Shown: positions 37,761 to 47,399, counted from the stretch's first letter. The stretch is DNA of 64,000 bases from Sphingomonas faeni (GCF_023195535.1 NZ_JALPNF010000006.1:124001-188000), one strand, 5' to 3'. Numbers and translations: made by a program. Notes: generated by a model from the letters alone, not told the origin.

Positions 37761-37893
37761 CATCATCATCTTCCCCCGATAAGGTCCCTGAGCGCGATCC
37801 TATCGACGATGGGGAGGACGGCAAGCATAGCGGTGCTTGCGTGGTGCAGGAGGCGCTGCCAGAACGCCCGCCAACGTATCGGGGGAGACGATC

Positions 37894-39537
37894 ATGCGCG
37901 CCGCTATCTTGCCTTTTTTGCTGCTCGGGACCGCCGCGTCCGCTCAGACGTCGTCGACACCCGCTCCCGCGATCTCGGTCGAGACGTTGAAGACCGTCAC
38001 GCAGGTGCTGTCGTCGGACGCGTATGAAGGCCGCGCGCCGACCACCCCCGCCGAGGCGAAGACGGTTGGCTATATCGTGGAGCGGATGAAAGCGGCGGGG
38101 CTCAAGCCCGGCAACAAGGGCGCATGGACGCAGGACGTGCCGATGGTTGAGATCACCGCGACCGCCGTGCAGCCCTATGTCTTCACAGGTGGCAAGACGC
38201 CCGTAAGCCTCGCCTATCGTACCGAAATGGTCGCGGGCACCTATCGCGTAGTACCGAAGGTATCGGTGGCGAACAGCGACGTGGTGTTCGTCGGCTATGG
38301 CATAACCGCACCCGAAAAGGGCTGGGACGATTATGCCGGCGTCGACGTGAACGGGAAGACGGTCGTCATCCTCATCAACGACGCCGACTGGCAGACGATG
38401 TCGCGTGAGGGGCCGTTCGAGGGGCGCGCGATGACGTGGTACGGGCGCTGGCCGTACAAGTTCGAGAACGCCGCCAAGCACGGCGCCGCGGCGGCGATCA
38501 TCGTCCATGATACCGAGCCGGCGGCGTATCCGTGGGCGGTGGTGCAGTCGTCCTGGACCGGGCCGCAGCTGGAACTGGACGAGAAGGGCGATCATCTCGA
38601 CCAGTCGCAGATCGTCGGCTGGATGCAGCGCGCGTCGGCCGAGCGCGTGTTCGCGAGCGCGGGCAAGGATTACGCGACGCTCGCCGCGGCGGCGAAGGTG
38701 AAAGGGTTCAAGGCGGTGCCGCTCGGGCTGAAGCTGTCGGGCGGGTTCACCAACACCATCAAGCGCCAGGCGTCGAAGAACGTCATCGGCGTGCTGCCGG
38801 GGACTGCGAAACCCGACGATTACGTGATGTATTCGGCGCATTGGGATCATCTCGGGCGCTGCGATCCGGTCGATGGCGACGACATCTGCAACGGGGCTGC
38901 GGATAACGCGACGGGTGTCGCCGGACTGATCGCGCTGGCCGAGGCGCAGGCCAAGGCGGGCCCGGCCAAGCGCTCGATCGCGTTCCTGGCGGTGACTGCG
39001 GAGGAGTCCGGGCTGCTCGGGTCGCGTTATTATGCCGAGCACCCGATCTATCCGCTGGCGCACACCGTCGGCGGGGTGAACATGGACGTGCTCAACACCG
39101 ATGGCCGCGCCAAGGACTTCGTCCTGGTCGGCGCAGGGAAATCCGAGATCGAGGATCTGGTGAAGCCGTTCGTCGCTGCCGAGGGCCGCGTGATCGGCGT
39201 CGAGGCGAACCCGGAGCGGGGCGGCTATTACCGGTCGGATCACTTCAGTTTTGCCAAATTGGGCGTGCCGATGCTCGATGGCGGCAGCGGCGAGGATATG
39301 GTCGTCGGCGGCACCGCGGCGGGGCATGCCGCGCGCGAGGATTATGTCGCACACCGCTATCACAAGCCCGCGGACGAATATGACGCGAAGTGGGACTGGT
39401 CGGGCGTGGTCGACGACCTGACGATCTATTACGGCCTCGGGCGGAAGCTTGCGGACGATACCAGTCTGTGGCCGAACTGGTATAAGACCGCCGAATTCCG
39501 CGGCATTCGTGACCGCGACCGCGCAGGAGCCAAGTGA
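37894..39537 (+). CDS. M28-family metallopeptidase with PA domain
   Basis: 547 residues. Signal peptide to about residue 18 (LLLGTAASAQ), an inserted PA domain (about 110-250) and a di-zinc aminopeptidase core: SAHWDHLG, GAADNATGVAGL, TAEESGLLGSRYY, MDVLNTDG and YRSDHFSFAKLGVP supply the five metal ligands. ATG 37894 follows GGGGGAG; the longer frame from 37837 is rejected. The agmatine deiminase GTG lies 2 bases after its stop, so they are co-transcribed. Confidence 0.94.
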   Translation: MRAAILPFLLLGTAASAQTSSTPAPAISVETLKTVTQVLSSDAYEGRAPTTPAEAKTVGYIVERMKAAGLKPGNKGAWTQDVPMVEITATAVQPYVFTGGKTPVSLAYRTEMVAGTYRVVPKVSVANSDVVFVGYGITAPEKGWDDYAGVDVNGKTVVILINDADWQTMSREGPFEGRAMTWYGRWPYKFENAAKHGAAAAIIVHDTEPAAYPWAVVQSSWTGPQLELDEKGDHLDQSQIVGWMQRASAERVFASAGKDYATLAAAAKVKGFKAVPLGLKLSGGFTNTIKRQASKNVIGVLPGTAKPDDYVMYSAHWDHLGRCDPVDGDDICNGAADNATGVAGLIALAEAQAKAGPAKRSIAFLAVTAEESGLLGSRYYAEHPIYPLAHTVGGVNMDVLNTDGRAKDFVLVGAGKSEIEDLVKPFVAAEGRVIGVEANPERGGYYRSDHFSFAKLGVPMLDGGSGEDMVVGGTAAGHAAREDYVAHRYHKPADEYDAKWDWSGVVDDLTIYYGLGRKLADDTSLWPNWYKTAEFRGIRDRDRAGAK

Positions 39538-39538
39538 A

Positions 39539-40504
39539 GTGACGACGACCACCCCCGCCGAATGGGCGCATCATAAAGCCGTCTGGATCGGCTTTCCTAG
39601 CCATGCGGACCTATGGCTGGAGGATCTGGAGCCGGCGCGGGACGAGGTCGTTGCGTTCGCCAAGGCGGTGCATGCCGAGGGCCGGGGCGAGACGGTTATC
39701 CTGGTTGCGGCGGACGTCGGGTCGGCGACCACCGCCAAGAAGCTGGCGCCGTTCGCGCAGGTGGTGGTCGAGCCGTTCGGCGATATCTGGCTGCGCGATA
39801 CCGCGCCGATCATCGTCGGCGACGGCAGCGCGCGCGACTTCCGGTTCAACGGCTGGGGCGGGAAATACGATCTGCCGGGTGACGACACGATCGGGCAGCG
39901 GCTGGCGGCGAGCCGGCACAAGCGGGTCGAGACGTGCGACTGGGTGCTCGAAGGCGGCGCGATCGATGGCGACGGCACCGGGACGGTCGTGACGACACAA
40001 CAGTGCCTGCTCAACCGCAACCGCAATCCGTCCCTCAGCAAGGCGGATATCGAGGCGCGGCTGGCGTCGGATCTGGGCTATACCCGCGTGGTGTGGCTGG
40101 GTGACGGATTGGTCAACGATCATACCGACGGTCATGTCGACAACCTCGCGCGGTTCGTCGGCGAGGGGCGCGTAGCGATCCCGAAGCCGACCGATAACGA
40201 TCCGAACTGGCAGGTGTACCAGAACGCGGCGCGAGACGCGCGGGCGGCGGGGCTGGAGGTCGTGACGATCCCGTCGCCGGGCCGCGTGCTGCGCGACGAG
40301 GAGGTCGTGCCGGCGAGCTATATGAACTTCTATATCGGCAATGCCGCGGTGGTGGTGCCGTTGTACGGGGCTGAGAACGACCAGGCGGCGGTGGTGGCGA
40401 TCCAGGCGCTGTTTCCGGACCGTGAGGTGGTGGGGCAGCGTGCGGATCATATCCTGACGGGCGGCGGGAGCTTCCACTGCATCTCGCAGCAGATTCCGGG
40501 GTAG
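39539..40504 (+). CDS. aguA: Agmatine deiminase
   Basis: 321 residues. Hydrolyses agmatine to N-carbamoylputrescine. PAEWAHHKAVWIGFPSH at the N-terminus, DIWLRDTAPI near residue 84, NDHTDGHVDNLARF near residue 197 and catalytic Cys in GGGSFHCISQQ near the end: all hallmarks of the peptidyl-arginine deiminase family. GTG start with AGGAGCC upstream, 2 bp after the peptidase stop. No aguB amidase is adjacent. Some homologues act on peptidyl-arginine, so substrate is inferred. Confidence 0.93.
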   Translation: MTTTTPAEWAHHKAVWIGFPSHADLWLEDLEPARDEVVAFAKAVHAEGRGETVILVAADVGSATTAKKLAPFAQVVVEPFGDIWLRDTAPIIVGDGSARDFRFNGWGGKYDLPGDDTIGQRLAASRHKRVETCDWVLEGGAIDGDGTGTVVTTQQCLLNRNRNPSLSKADIEARLASDLGYTRVVWLGDGLVNDHTDGHVDNLARFVGEGRVAIPKPTDNDPNWQVYQNAARDARAAGLEVVTIPSPGRVLRDEEVVPASYMNFYIGNAAVVVPLYGAENDQAAVVAIQALFPDREVVGQRADHILTGGGSFHCISQQIPG

Positions 40505-40519
40505 CCCGGTAACTGCCGT

Positions 40520-40667
40520 TCGTCCTGAGTAGCTGTCGAGTAGCTCCGCAAAGGAGCGTATCGAGACGGCGTATCGAAGGACAGGTTGGCGCGCGGAACC
40601 TGTACCTCGATACGAACCCTCGATACGCCCGAGCGGGCTACTCGGTCTCTACTCGGCACGAACGGTA
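40520..40667. repeat. Repeat, family D (paired)
   Basis: CGTTCGTCCTGAGTAGC and CGTATCGAAGGACAGG, then the mirrored TCGATACG and CTACTCGGCACGAACGG motifs. Together with the next element it fills the 323-bp spacer; no gene seen. Confidence 0.75.
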
Positions 40668-40701
40668 TGGGAGCTGCCGGGTTTGTCCCGTCCCCTGTAT
40701 C

Positions 40702-40813
40702 AACCACCACCCCGGCGAAGGCCGGGGCCCAATTGGGGGGCGTAGCCAACGGAGGACCACCCTTCGTTACGCCAACCTTTCCAATTGGGCCCCGGCCTCC
40801 GCCGGGGTGGTGG
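40702..40813. repeat. Palindromic repeat, family B
   Basis: Arms CACCCCGGCGAAGGCCGGGG and CCCCGGCCTCCGCCGGGGTG, at the end of the convergent methyltransferase gene. Confidence 0.85.
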
Positions 40814-40827
40814 CTAGCGGAGCGGGC

Positions 40828-41697
40828 TCAGCGGCTCCAGCGGGCCCAGATTGCGGTGGGGAGCGTCAGCCCGCGCGCTTCTTCGCGGACGCCCAACTCG
40901 CCGACTTCGACCTTGCCGGGGAGATCCGCGAAGACCTGGTTCAGCAACTCCCCGATCGCCAGCGCGGACATCCGCACCGCGTAGACGGTCAGGAACAGAA
41001 ACCGCGAATTCTCGTCGAGCAGCCTGCGGCAGTCGGCGATCAGCTTCGGCAGATCTTCCTCCAGCCGCCAGACCTCGCCCTCCGGCCCACGCCCATATTT
41101 CGGCGGATCGAGCAGAATCCCGTCATACCGCCGCCCCCGGCGCACTTCGCGCGCGACGAACTTCGCGGCGTCGTCGGTCATCCAGCGGATCGGCGCGTCG
41201 GCCATGCCCGACAGTTTCGCGTTGGCCTTGGCCGCCTCGACCGACTTCTTCGACGCGTCGACGTGCACCATGCGCACGCCCTTGGTCGCCATCGCCAGCG
41301 TGCCGACGCCGGTATAGCCGAACAGGTTCATGCATTCGGGGCTGTCGAGCCCCGCGACGCGCTCGCGCATCCAGCTCCACACCGGCGCCATGTCGGGGAA
41401 GAATCCGAGGTGGCGGAACGGCGTGGTCTGCGCGGTGTACGACACCTCGTTCCACTTTAGCGTCCAACCTTCGCGGGGCACGGGTTCGGAGAATTCCCAG
41501 CGACCGCCGCCGTCCTCGTCGGAGCCGGGGACGAATTCGCCCTGCGCCTGCCAGTCGGTCAAGGCGGGCGCCCACATCGCCTGTGGCTCGGGCCGGATGA
41601 AGCGGAAGCGGCCATAGCGTTCGAGCTTCTTGCCGTGGCCGGAGTCGATCAGGCCGTAATCCGCCCAGGGTTCGCCGATGAGGGTTTCGAGATTCAT
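40828..41697 (-). CDS. Class I SAM-dependent methyltransferase (RlmI-like)
   Basis: 289 residues. SAM-binding motif NLFGYTGVGTLAMA near residue 123, acidic loop VHVDASKKSVEAAKANA and catalytic LDPPKYGRGPEGEVW near residue 197, as in the Methyltrans_SAM/RlmI group of rRNA cytosine-5 methyltransferases. The N-terminal PUA-like part differs from E. coli RlmI, so the target base is uncertain. It overlaps the thrC stop by 4 bp and is the last gene of that unit. Confidence 0.88.
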   Translation of the reverse strand: MNLETLIGEPWADYGLIDSGHGKKLERYGRFRFIRPEPQAMWAPALTDWQAQGEFVPGSDEDGGGRWEFSEPVPREGWTLKWNEVSYTAQTTPFRHLGFFPDMAPVWSWMRERVAGLDSPECMNLFGYTGVGTLAMATKGVRMVHVDASKKSVEAAKANAKLSGMADAPIRWMTDDAAKFVAREVRRGRRYDGILLDPPKYGRGPEGEVWRLEEDLPKLIADCRRLLDENSRFLFLTVYAVRMSALAIGELLNQVFADLPGKVEVGELGVREEARGLTLPTAIWARWSR

Positions 41698-43094
41698 GCC
41701 GACGGCTTTGCCCGCTCGGTGATGTAGGCGGTGATCGCCTCGAACGTCGCCGGCAGAGTTGCGTAGCGCTCCTCACGCTGGAACAGGTCGCCGACGCGGG
41801 CGGGGAGCGACGGACGGACGCCCGTGGCGCGCTCGACCGCGTCGCCGAACTTGGCCGGGTGCGCGGTGGCGAGCGTCACGATCGGCACGCCGGCGGGGAC
41901 TTCGGTACGCAGCGCTGCGGCGAGGCCGATCGCGGTATGCGGGTCGATCACTTGGCCGGCATGCTCGTGTGCCCAGCGCATCGCCAGCGTCATGTCGTCG
42001 AGGTCGATGCGCTCGCTCTGGAAGAGGGCGGAGGCGCCTTGCGACTGCGCGTTGGTAAGGCGCATCGCTCCCGAAGCTTCGAAGCCGGCCATCTGTGCGG
42101 CCAGCGCGGCACCGTCACGATCGCCGAGGTCGAACAACAGGCGCTCGAAATTCGAGCTCACCTGGATGTCCATCGACGGGGTCGGGGTCTGCTGGACGCC
42201 GCCCTTCGAGTAATCGCCGGTGCTGAGCGCGCGGTGGAGGATGTCGTTGACGTTGGTCGCAACGACCAGCTTGGCCACCGGAAGCCCCATCTTCGCCGCG
42301 ACATAGCCGGCGAATACGTCGCCGAAATTGCCGGTCGGCACCGAGAATGCGACTTCGCGCTCGGGCGCGCCGAGGCGGACGGCGGCGTAGAAAAAGTAGA
42401 CTACCTGCGCCATCAGCCGGGCCCAGTTGATCGAGTTGACCGCCGACAGCGCGAACCGGTCGGAGAAGGCGCGGTCGTTGAACATCGCCTTTACGAGCGC
42501 CTGCGCATCGTCGAAGCTGCCCTCGATCGCGATGTTGTAGACATTGGGGCTGAGCACCGTGGTCATCTGGCGGCGCTGCACGTCGGAGATGCGGCTGACC
42601 GGGTGGAGCATGAAGATGTCGATGCCCTCGCGTCCGGCGACCGCGTCGATCGCCGCCGAGCCGGTGTCGCCGCTGGTCGCGCCGACGATCGTCAGGCGCT
42701 TGGTCGTACCGGCGAGGAAGCGCTCGAAGAACAGGCCGAGCAGCTGGAGCGCGACGTCCTTGAACGCGAGCGTCGGGCCGTGGAACAGTTCGAGCAGCCA
42801 CTGGTCATGGTCGAGCTGGACCAGCGGGGTCACCGCTGCGTGCGAGAAGCGGCCGTATGCCTGTTCGCAGAGGGCCTTCAGCTCGTCGCGGGACATCGCA
42901 TCGCCGACGAATGGGGTCATCACGGCGACCGCGGTGTCGACATACGAGAGCCCGGCGAGCGCAACGATCTCGTCGCGGGTCATCGTCGGCCACCCCTCGG
43001 GGAGGTAGAGGCCACCATCGGACGCGAGGCCGGTAAGCGTCGCCGCTTCGAAATCGAGGATTGGCGCCGAGCCGCGGGTGCTGATGTAACGCAT
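41694..43094 (-). CDS. thrC: Threonine synthase
   Basis: 466 residues. PLP enzyme converting O-phosphohomoserine to threonine. MRYISTRG at the start, Schiff-base lysine in FHGPTLAFKDVALQLL near residue 109, TIVGATSGDTGSAAI, and SVPTGNFGDVFAGYVAAKMGLP. The ATG at 43094 is preferred over the TTG two codons earlier. It lies downstream of the cta-SURF1 genes, a conserved alphaproteobacterial order, but a family G repeat separates it from SURF1. Confidence 0.97.
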   Translation of the reverse strand: MRYISTRGSAPILDFEAATLTGLASDGGLYLPEGWPTMTRDEIVALAGLSYVDTAVAVMTPFVGDAMSRDELKALCEQAYGRFSHAAVTPLVQLDHDQWLLELFHGPTLAFKDVALQLLGLFFERFLAGTTKRLTIVGATSGDTGSAAIDAVAGREGIDIFMLHPVSRISDVQRRQMTTVLSPNVYNIAIEGSFDDAQALVKAMFNDRAFSDRFALSAVNSINWARLMAQVVYFFYAAVRLGAPEREVAFSVPTGNFGDVFAGYVAAKMGLPVAKLVVATNVNDILHRALSTGDYSKGGVQQTPTPSMDIQVSSNFERLLFDLGDRDGAALAAQMAGFEASGAMRLTNAQSQGASALFQSERIDLDDMTLAMRWAHEHAGQVIDPHTAIGLAAALRTEVPAGVPIVTLATAHPAKFGDAVERATGVRPSLPARVGDLFQREERYATLPATFEAITAYITERAKPSA

Positions 43095-43220
43095 GGCCAA
43101 GCCGGTTAGCGAATGGGCGGGAAGGCGACAAGCTTTCGGGCGCGCGCGGTGTGTGATCCCGTCGGTCCCCAGTTCCCAGTCCCTTACGTCAGCGGCAGTC
43201 CGTTGCCCCTAGCCCCGTTC

Positions 43221-43304
43221 CGTCACCCCAGCGAAAGCTGGGGTATCTCACGAGGCAGATGAAGCGAGCCAAACGGGGATATCCCAGCTTTCGCTGGGAT
43301 GACG
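43221..43304. repeat. Palindromic repeat, family G
   Basis: CGTCACCCCAGCGAAAGCTG and mirror CAGCTTTCGCTGGGATGACG. Each arm holds the hairpin CCAGC-GAAA-GCTGG. Copies at 47196, 52293 and 62662. Confidence 0.9.
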
Positions 43305-43313
43305 GTGTTTGAT

Positions 43314-43934
43314 CTATCGTGCGTCCGAGTCCGGTCGTGACCGGCGGCGCAGCGCCAAGGTGTAGATGATCGCGGCGATGGCGGCGAAGAAGAACCATTG
43401 GCCGGCATAAGCGAGGTGGTTGTTGGGGACGGAGGCGAGGTCGGGCTTGCCGTTGGGATTGAGGCCGGCCTGCGGCGTGTCCGCGACCAGCATCAGGCGC
43501 TGCGGGGTGTGATCGAACAGCGATCCGATCAGTGATCGGCCGTCGGGCGCGTGGCTGATGAAGCCTGAGACTTCGCCGCCGGGCCAGTTCACCTTGGTCA
43601 TCGGATCGCGCGTGGTGCCGAGCTGGACGACCATCCCCGGACCTTCCGCGCCGGTGCTGCACTCGGCGATCGCGCGGAACCCGGATTTGCCGGCGCCGGC
43701 GAGTTTGATCTCGGTCGGCTGGAGGCACAGGCCCGACGCGCGGCGGAACAGGAGCGTTTCGTCGGGGAAGCGCGGGAAGGCCATGGTCGGCTTGGCGGGG
43801 TTGGCGGCGAGCTGCGCCAGGAATGCTTCCTTTTTTGGGAGGCGGTCGAGCAGTTGCCACAGGCCGAGGCCGATCATCGCCGCGATCGCGAGCGTGACGA
43901 GGATGGTCGGGACGACGGGTATGCGCTTGGTCAC
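43314..43934 (-). CDS. SURF1-family cytochrome oxidase assembly protein
   Basis: 206 residues. Two terminal membrane helices (about 8-28 and about 175-197) bracket a periplasmic domain, the SURF1 plan; GLWQLLDRLPKKEAFL after the first helix and HLAYAGQWFFFAAIAAIIY at the second are signature blocks. SURF1 proteins deliver haem to the aa3 oxidase. It overlaps the DUF983 gene by 4 bp within the cta operon. Confidence 0.92.
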   Translation of the reverse strand: MTKRIPVVPTILVTLAIAAMIGLGLWQLLDRLPKKEAFLAQLAANPAKPTMAFPRFPDETLLFRRASGLCLQPTEIKLAGAGKSGFRAIAECSTGAEGPGMVVQLGTTRDPMTKVNWPGGEVSGFISHAPDGRSLIGSLFDHTPQRLMLVADTPQAGLNPNGKPDLASVPNNHLAYAGQWFFFAAIAAIIYTLALRRRSRPDSDAR

Positions 43935-44314
43935 GGGTCGATTCGGCCTTCGCGGGCTGCGTTGCGGTATTCGGCGGACATTAGCGCGCCCTTGGCGGCG
44001 CGTAGGGACAGCACGACTCCGGCGGCGGTGAAGGGGATCCAGATCAGCATGTGCAGCCAGAGCGGCGGGTGGACCTTGAGTTCCAAAGTGATCGCTAGGG
44101 TCACGACGAGGGCGCCGAGGATCAGCGTGAGGAAGGCGGCAGGGCCGTCGCCGACGTTGAACTTAGAGAAGTCGAGGCCGCAGTTCGGGCAGCGGTCGGC
44201 GAAGTTGGACCATTTGGCGAAGAGCGTGCGCTTGCCGCAGCGGGGGCACAGGCCTTTCAGCGCGACCTGGGCGATCGAGGGGGCTGTGGCGAGGGGGTAG
44301 GGGTCTTCGGTCAT
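43931..44314 (-). CDS. DUF983 protein with zinc-ribbon-like motif
   Basis: 127 residues. N-terminal CPRCGKRTLFAKW, then CPNCGLDF forms a four-cysteine ribbon; two membrane helices follow (about 60-80 and 85-105). DUF983 proteins are regular members of alphaproteobacterial cytochrome oxidase operons and a role in oxidase assembly is likely but unproven. Coupled to SURF1 by a 4-bp overlap; two repeats separate it from ctaE. Confidence 0.9.
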   Translation of the reverse strand: MTEDPYPLATAPSIAQVALKGLCPRCGKRTLFAKWSNFADRCPNCGLDFSKFNVGDGPAAFLTLILGALVVTLAITLELKVHPPLWLHMLIWIPFTAAGVVLSLRAAKGALMSAEYRNAAREGRIDP

Positions 44315-44334
44315 GCGGTCAGCGCTCCCCTTGT

Positions 44335-44385
44335 TTCCCCGCGAAGGCGGGGATCCAGACTGGGCTCCCGCCTTCGCGGGAGAAC
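44335..44385. repeat. Palindromic repeat, family A
   Basis: Arms CCCCGCGAAGGCGGGG and CTCCCGCCTTCGCGGGAG around ATCCAGACTGGG, between the DUF983 and ctaE genes. Confidence 0.85.
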
Positions 44386-44413
44386 AATGGGAGGGAGACG
44401 GCCGGCTTATTCG

Positions 44414-44521
44414 CCACCACCCCGGCGGAGGCCGGGGCCCAGTTGGGGGACGTTGCTGACAGAGTCCCGCGCTTCGTTACTGCGACCTTGCCAACTGGGC
44501 CCCGGCCTTCGCCGGGGTGGT
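44414..44521. repeat. Palindromic repeat, family B
   Basis: Arms CACCCCGGCGGAGGCCGGGG and CCCCGGCCTTCGCCGGGGTG. It sits directly beside the family A copy. Confidence 0.85.
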
Positions 44522-44563
44522 TGCCGAGGTCGGGGTGGCGGCCGAAGATGGGGTGGTAAAAGC

Positions 44564-45490
44564 TCAACCCCCGTGGACGGGTGCGCCCCAGCCGCCCCAG
44601 ACGTAGACGGTGACGAACAGGAACAGCCACACGACGTCGACGAAATGCCAGTACCACGCCGCCGCCTCGAAGCCGAAATGCTGCTTCGGGGTGAAGTCGC
44701 CGCGGTACGCGCGGACCAGGCAGACGATCAGGAAGATCGTGCCGATCAGCACGTGGAAGCCATGGAAACCGGTCGCCATGAAGAATGCCGCGCCGTAGTT
44801 GATGCCCTTGAACGGGAAAGGCGCGTGGACGTACTCATACGCCTGGATTGCGCTGAACAGCGCGCCGAGGATCACGGTCAACCACAGGCCCTTGAGCACG
44901 CCGTCGCGGTTGCCGACGCCGATCAGGCCCCATGCGCCGGTCTTTTCGCCGCCGCGCTGGTTGTGGATCAACGCATGATGCGCCCAGGTCACGGTGGTGC
45001 CCGAGGTCAGCAGGATCAGCGTGTTGAGCAGCGGCAGTTCGAACGGGTTGATGACCGTCAGGCCTTTCGGAGGCCATTGCGCGACGATCGCCGCACCGCC
45101 TTCGACGGCGCGCGTGACGCTGCCGTCGGCATAGGTCATTGCGGTCGGGAACAGCGAGAAATCGAAGAACGCCCAGAACCAGCCGACGAAGAACATCACT
45201 TCGGAGGCGATGAACAGGATCATGCCGTAGCGGAAATGAAGCTGCACGACCGGCGTATGATCGCCCGCGCGGGCCTCCTGGATGACCTGCGCCCACCAGC
45301 TGTAGAAGGTGAAGAGCAGCCCGGCGAGGCCGATGAAGAAGATCCAGCCGCCGCCATTGGGCTTGTCGATATGCCCGCCATGCATCCACATGATGCCGCC
45401 CACCGCCATGATCAGCGCCGAGAACGAGCCGACCAGCGGCCACACGCTCGGCGGCAGGATATGGTAATCATGGTTCTTGGCGCCGGCCAT
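44564..45490 (-). CDS. ctaE: Cytochrome c oxidase subunit III
   Basis: 308 residues, seven membrane helices. Blocks typical of COX3: HDYHILPPSVWPLVGS, YGMILFIASEVMFFVGWFWAFF, HHALIHNQRG, GFHGFHVLIGTIFLIVCL and the C-terminal EAAAWYWHFVDVVWLFLFV. Part of the aa3 oxidase. Follows ctaG with a 30-bp gap. Confidence 0.97.
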   Translation of the reverse strand: MAGAKNHDYHILPPSVWPLVGSFSALIMAVGGIMWMHGGHIDKPNGGGWIFFIGLAGLLFTFYSWWAQVIQEARAGDHTPVVQLHFRYGMILFIASEVMFFVGWFWAFFDFSLFPTAMTYADGSVTRAVEGGAAIVAQWPPKGLTVINPFELPLLNTLILLTSGTTVTWAHHALIHNQRGGEKTGAWGLIGVGNRDGVLKGLWLTVILGALFSAIQAYEYVHAPFPFKGINYGAAFFMATGFHGFHVLIGTIFLIVCLVRAYRGDFTPKQHFGFEAAAWYWHFVDVVWLFLFVTVYVWGGWGAPVHGG

Positions 45491-45520
45491 CGGTACTCCC
45501 CTATGTTCTTTCGCAGCGTT

Positions 45521-46072
45521 CTAGCTGGCTGTTTTGGCAGAATCCACCGGGTAAAACGTGTAGCTCAGCGTGATCGTCTGGATATCGGCCGCATCCGGGT
45601 CCGTCAGGATCTTCGGATCGACGAAGAAGATCACCGGCATCCGCACCGTCTCGCCGGGCTTCAACGTCTGCTGCGTGAAGCAGAAACACTGGATCTTGGT
45701 GAAATACTTGCCGGCCTGCGCGGGCTGGACGTTGAAGGTCGCGGTGCCGGTCAGCGGCTTGGTCGAGGTGTTGGTGGCCTTGAAGAACGCCATGTCGCGC
45801 GCCCCGATGTCGATCGTGTCGGAGCGATTCTCGGGCACGAACTTCCACGGCAGCTTGGGGCTGACGTTGGTATCGAAGTCGACCGTGATCTTGTGGTCGA
45901 CCGCGCCGGGTGCGACCAGCCCGCGCTGCGTCGTGCCGTTGAGTCCGGTGACCGAGCAGAACAGGCGGTAGAGCGGGACGCTGGCCCAGGCGAGCCCGGT
46001 CATGAAGCAAATGAAGAGCACCGCGAGCGCCGCGGTGCGGTTGGTGCGCGACATGCCTTTCAGGAGTGCCAT
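45521..46072 (-). CDS. ctaG: Cytochrome c oxidase assembly protein CtaG (Cox11 type)
   Basis: 183 residues. Copper chaperone that inserts CuB into subunit I. One N-terminal membrane helix (about 14-34, ending VPLYRLFCSVTG) and a periplasmic domain with the copper-binding CFCF motif near residue 131. Its ATG overlaps the stop of the 49-residue gene upstream. Confidence 0.96.
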   Translation of the reverse strand: MALLKGMSRTNRTAALAVLFICFMTGLAWASVPLYRLFCSVTGLNGTTQRGLVAPGAVDHKITVDFDTNVSPKLPWKFVPENRSDTIDIGARDMAFFKATNTSTKPLTGTATFNVQPAQAGKYFTKIQCFCFTQQTLKPGETVRMPVIFFVDPKILTDPDAADIQTITLSYTFYPVDSAKTAS

Positions 46073-46221
46073 CAGTGCGGCATCCCGGCGCGAATCTTGG
46101 CGATCGAGATTGCGAAGACGAGGATGACGAAGGCGCCGAGCAGGACGGCCATCACGCGCGCACGACCGCGCTGGCGGCTACGGATCAGGTCTTCCTCGCG
46201 GACGGGATCGGGGATGCTCAT
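46072..46221 (-). CDS. 49-residue membrane protein between ctaB and ctaG (CoxF-like)
   Basis: Starts at ATG 46221, overlapping the ctaB stop by 4 bp, and ends in a TGA that shares one base with the ctaG ATG. N-terminal polar, charged stretch ([21 protein letters not shown]) and one membrane helix ([21 protein letters not shown]). Short genes at this position are common in alphaproteobacterial oxidase operons. Its coupling on both sides argues for real translation. Confidence 0.8.
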   Translation of the reverse strand: MSIPDPVREEDLIRSRQRGRARVMAVLLGAFVILVFAISIAKIRAGMPH

Positions 46222-47117
46222 GCGAACCACCGGTCTACGACCAACGCACCGAACATTACGAACAGATACAGGATCGAGTATTTGAACAAGGCCTTCTCCG
46301 GTTTCATCGCATCGTCGGCGTGGGTTGTGCGCTTGGCGACACGGATCGCGAGCAGCGCGAACCAGCCGGTGAGCAGGACGGCGGCGATGCCGTAGATCGC
46401 ACCCGTCAGCCCGAGCGGCCAGGGCAGGATCGCGACCGCTGCCATCGGGATCGTATAGAGCCCGATCTGCGTCCGCGTGGTGCGCTCGCCCGACACGACG
46501 GGAAGCATCGGCACGCCCGCGGCGGCGTAATCGCTCTTCATGAACAGCGCGAGCGCCCAGAAATGGGGGGGGGTCCACAGGAACACGAACAGGAACAGCA
46601 GCACGGGGAGCAGCGCGATGTCGCCGGTTGCCGCGGCCCAGCCGATCAGCGGCGGGAACGCGCCGGCAGCACCACCGATGACGATGTTCTGCGGCGTGCG
46701 GCGCTTCAGCCAGACGGTGTAGATCAGCACGTAGAACAGGATCGAGACGGTCAGGATCGCGGCAGCGACCGCGTTGACCGCGAACCCCATGAACAGCACC
46801 GAGAACGCGCCGAGCCCGACGCCGAAATGGAGCGCGGCCTGGCGGTCCATCCGGCCATCGGGGAGGGGGCGCTTCTGAGTGCGGCGCATGACCGCGTCGA
46901 TGTCCGACTCGTACCATTGGTTGAGCGCCCCCGCCGCGCCCGCGCCGAGCGCGATGCAGAGGATCGCGGTGAAGCCGATCACCGGATGCACCGAGGTCGG
47001 CGCGGCGAGCATGCCGCAAAGCCCGGTGAAGACGACGAGCGTCATCACCCGCGGCTTGGTGAGCGCCAGGAAGTCGCGCCAATGCGCCGGTGGCAGGAGG
47101 GGAGTTGCGGAAGTCAT
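46218..47117 (-). CDS. ctaB: Protohaem IX farnesyltransferase (haem O synthase)
   Basis: 299 residues, UbiA-type prenyltransferase with about nine membrane helices. Adds a farnesyl group to haem B. First Asp-rich motif in [23 protein letters not shown] near residue 73, early block [19 protein letters not shown] and [17 protein letters not shown]. Followed by the coupled 49-residue gene and ctaG. Confidence 0.97.
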   Translation of the reverse strand: MTSATPLLPPAHWRDFLALTKPRVMTLVVFTGLCGMLAAPTSVHPVIGFTAILCIALGAGAAGALNQWYESDIDAVMRRTQKRPLPDGRMDRQAALHFGVGLGAFSVLFMGFAVNAVAAAILTVSILFYVLIYTVWLKRRTPQNIVIGGAAGAFPPLIGWAAATGDIALLPVLLFLFVFLWTPPHFWALALFMKSDYAAAGVPMLPVVSGERTTRTQIGLYTIPMAAVAILPWPLGLTGAIYGIAAVLLTGWFALLAIRVAKRTTHADDAMKPEKALFKYSILYLFVMFGALVVDRWFA

Positions 47118-47195
47118 GGTTCGGGTACGCTATACGCGTTGAAAGGCTTCGGGGAAAGCGGTGCTAGTGCGCGAGGATCGGGCGCTTCCCACGAC

Positions 47196-47279
47196 CGTCA
47201 CCCCAACGAAAGCTGGGGTCTCCCGCGTCTGTCGTGACGGTAGTCTCAGGATGATACCCCAGCTTTCGCTGGGGTGACG
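47196..47279. repeat. Palindromic repeat, family G
   Basis: CGTCACCCCAACGAAAGCTG and CAGCTTTCGCTGGGGTGACG. The spacer 47118-47665 between ctaD and ctaB contains this, a family F copy and the ctaD terminator; no gene seen. Confidence 0.87.
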
Positions 47280-47399
47280 CGTGCAGGCTGGGACGCTGGC
47301 TCTTTCGCGCGCTAGCTGATGGGCTCGCTCGCGACTCTTTAACCCAATAGTCCAATAGCAGGACCCTGCCAGATCGGCGAGCGGCCGACCCATTCACAC

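Noticed and set aside
44387..46285. 632-residue plus-strand frame across ctaE and ctaG
   Set aside because: Shadow of well-identified minus-strand oxidase genes.
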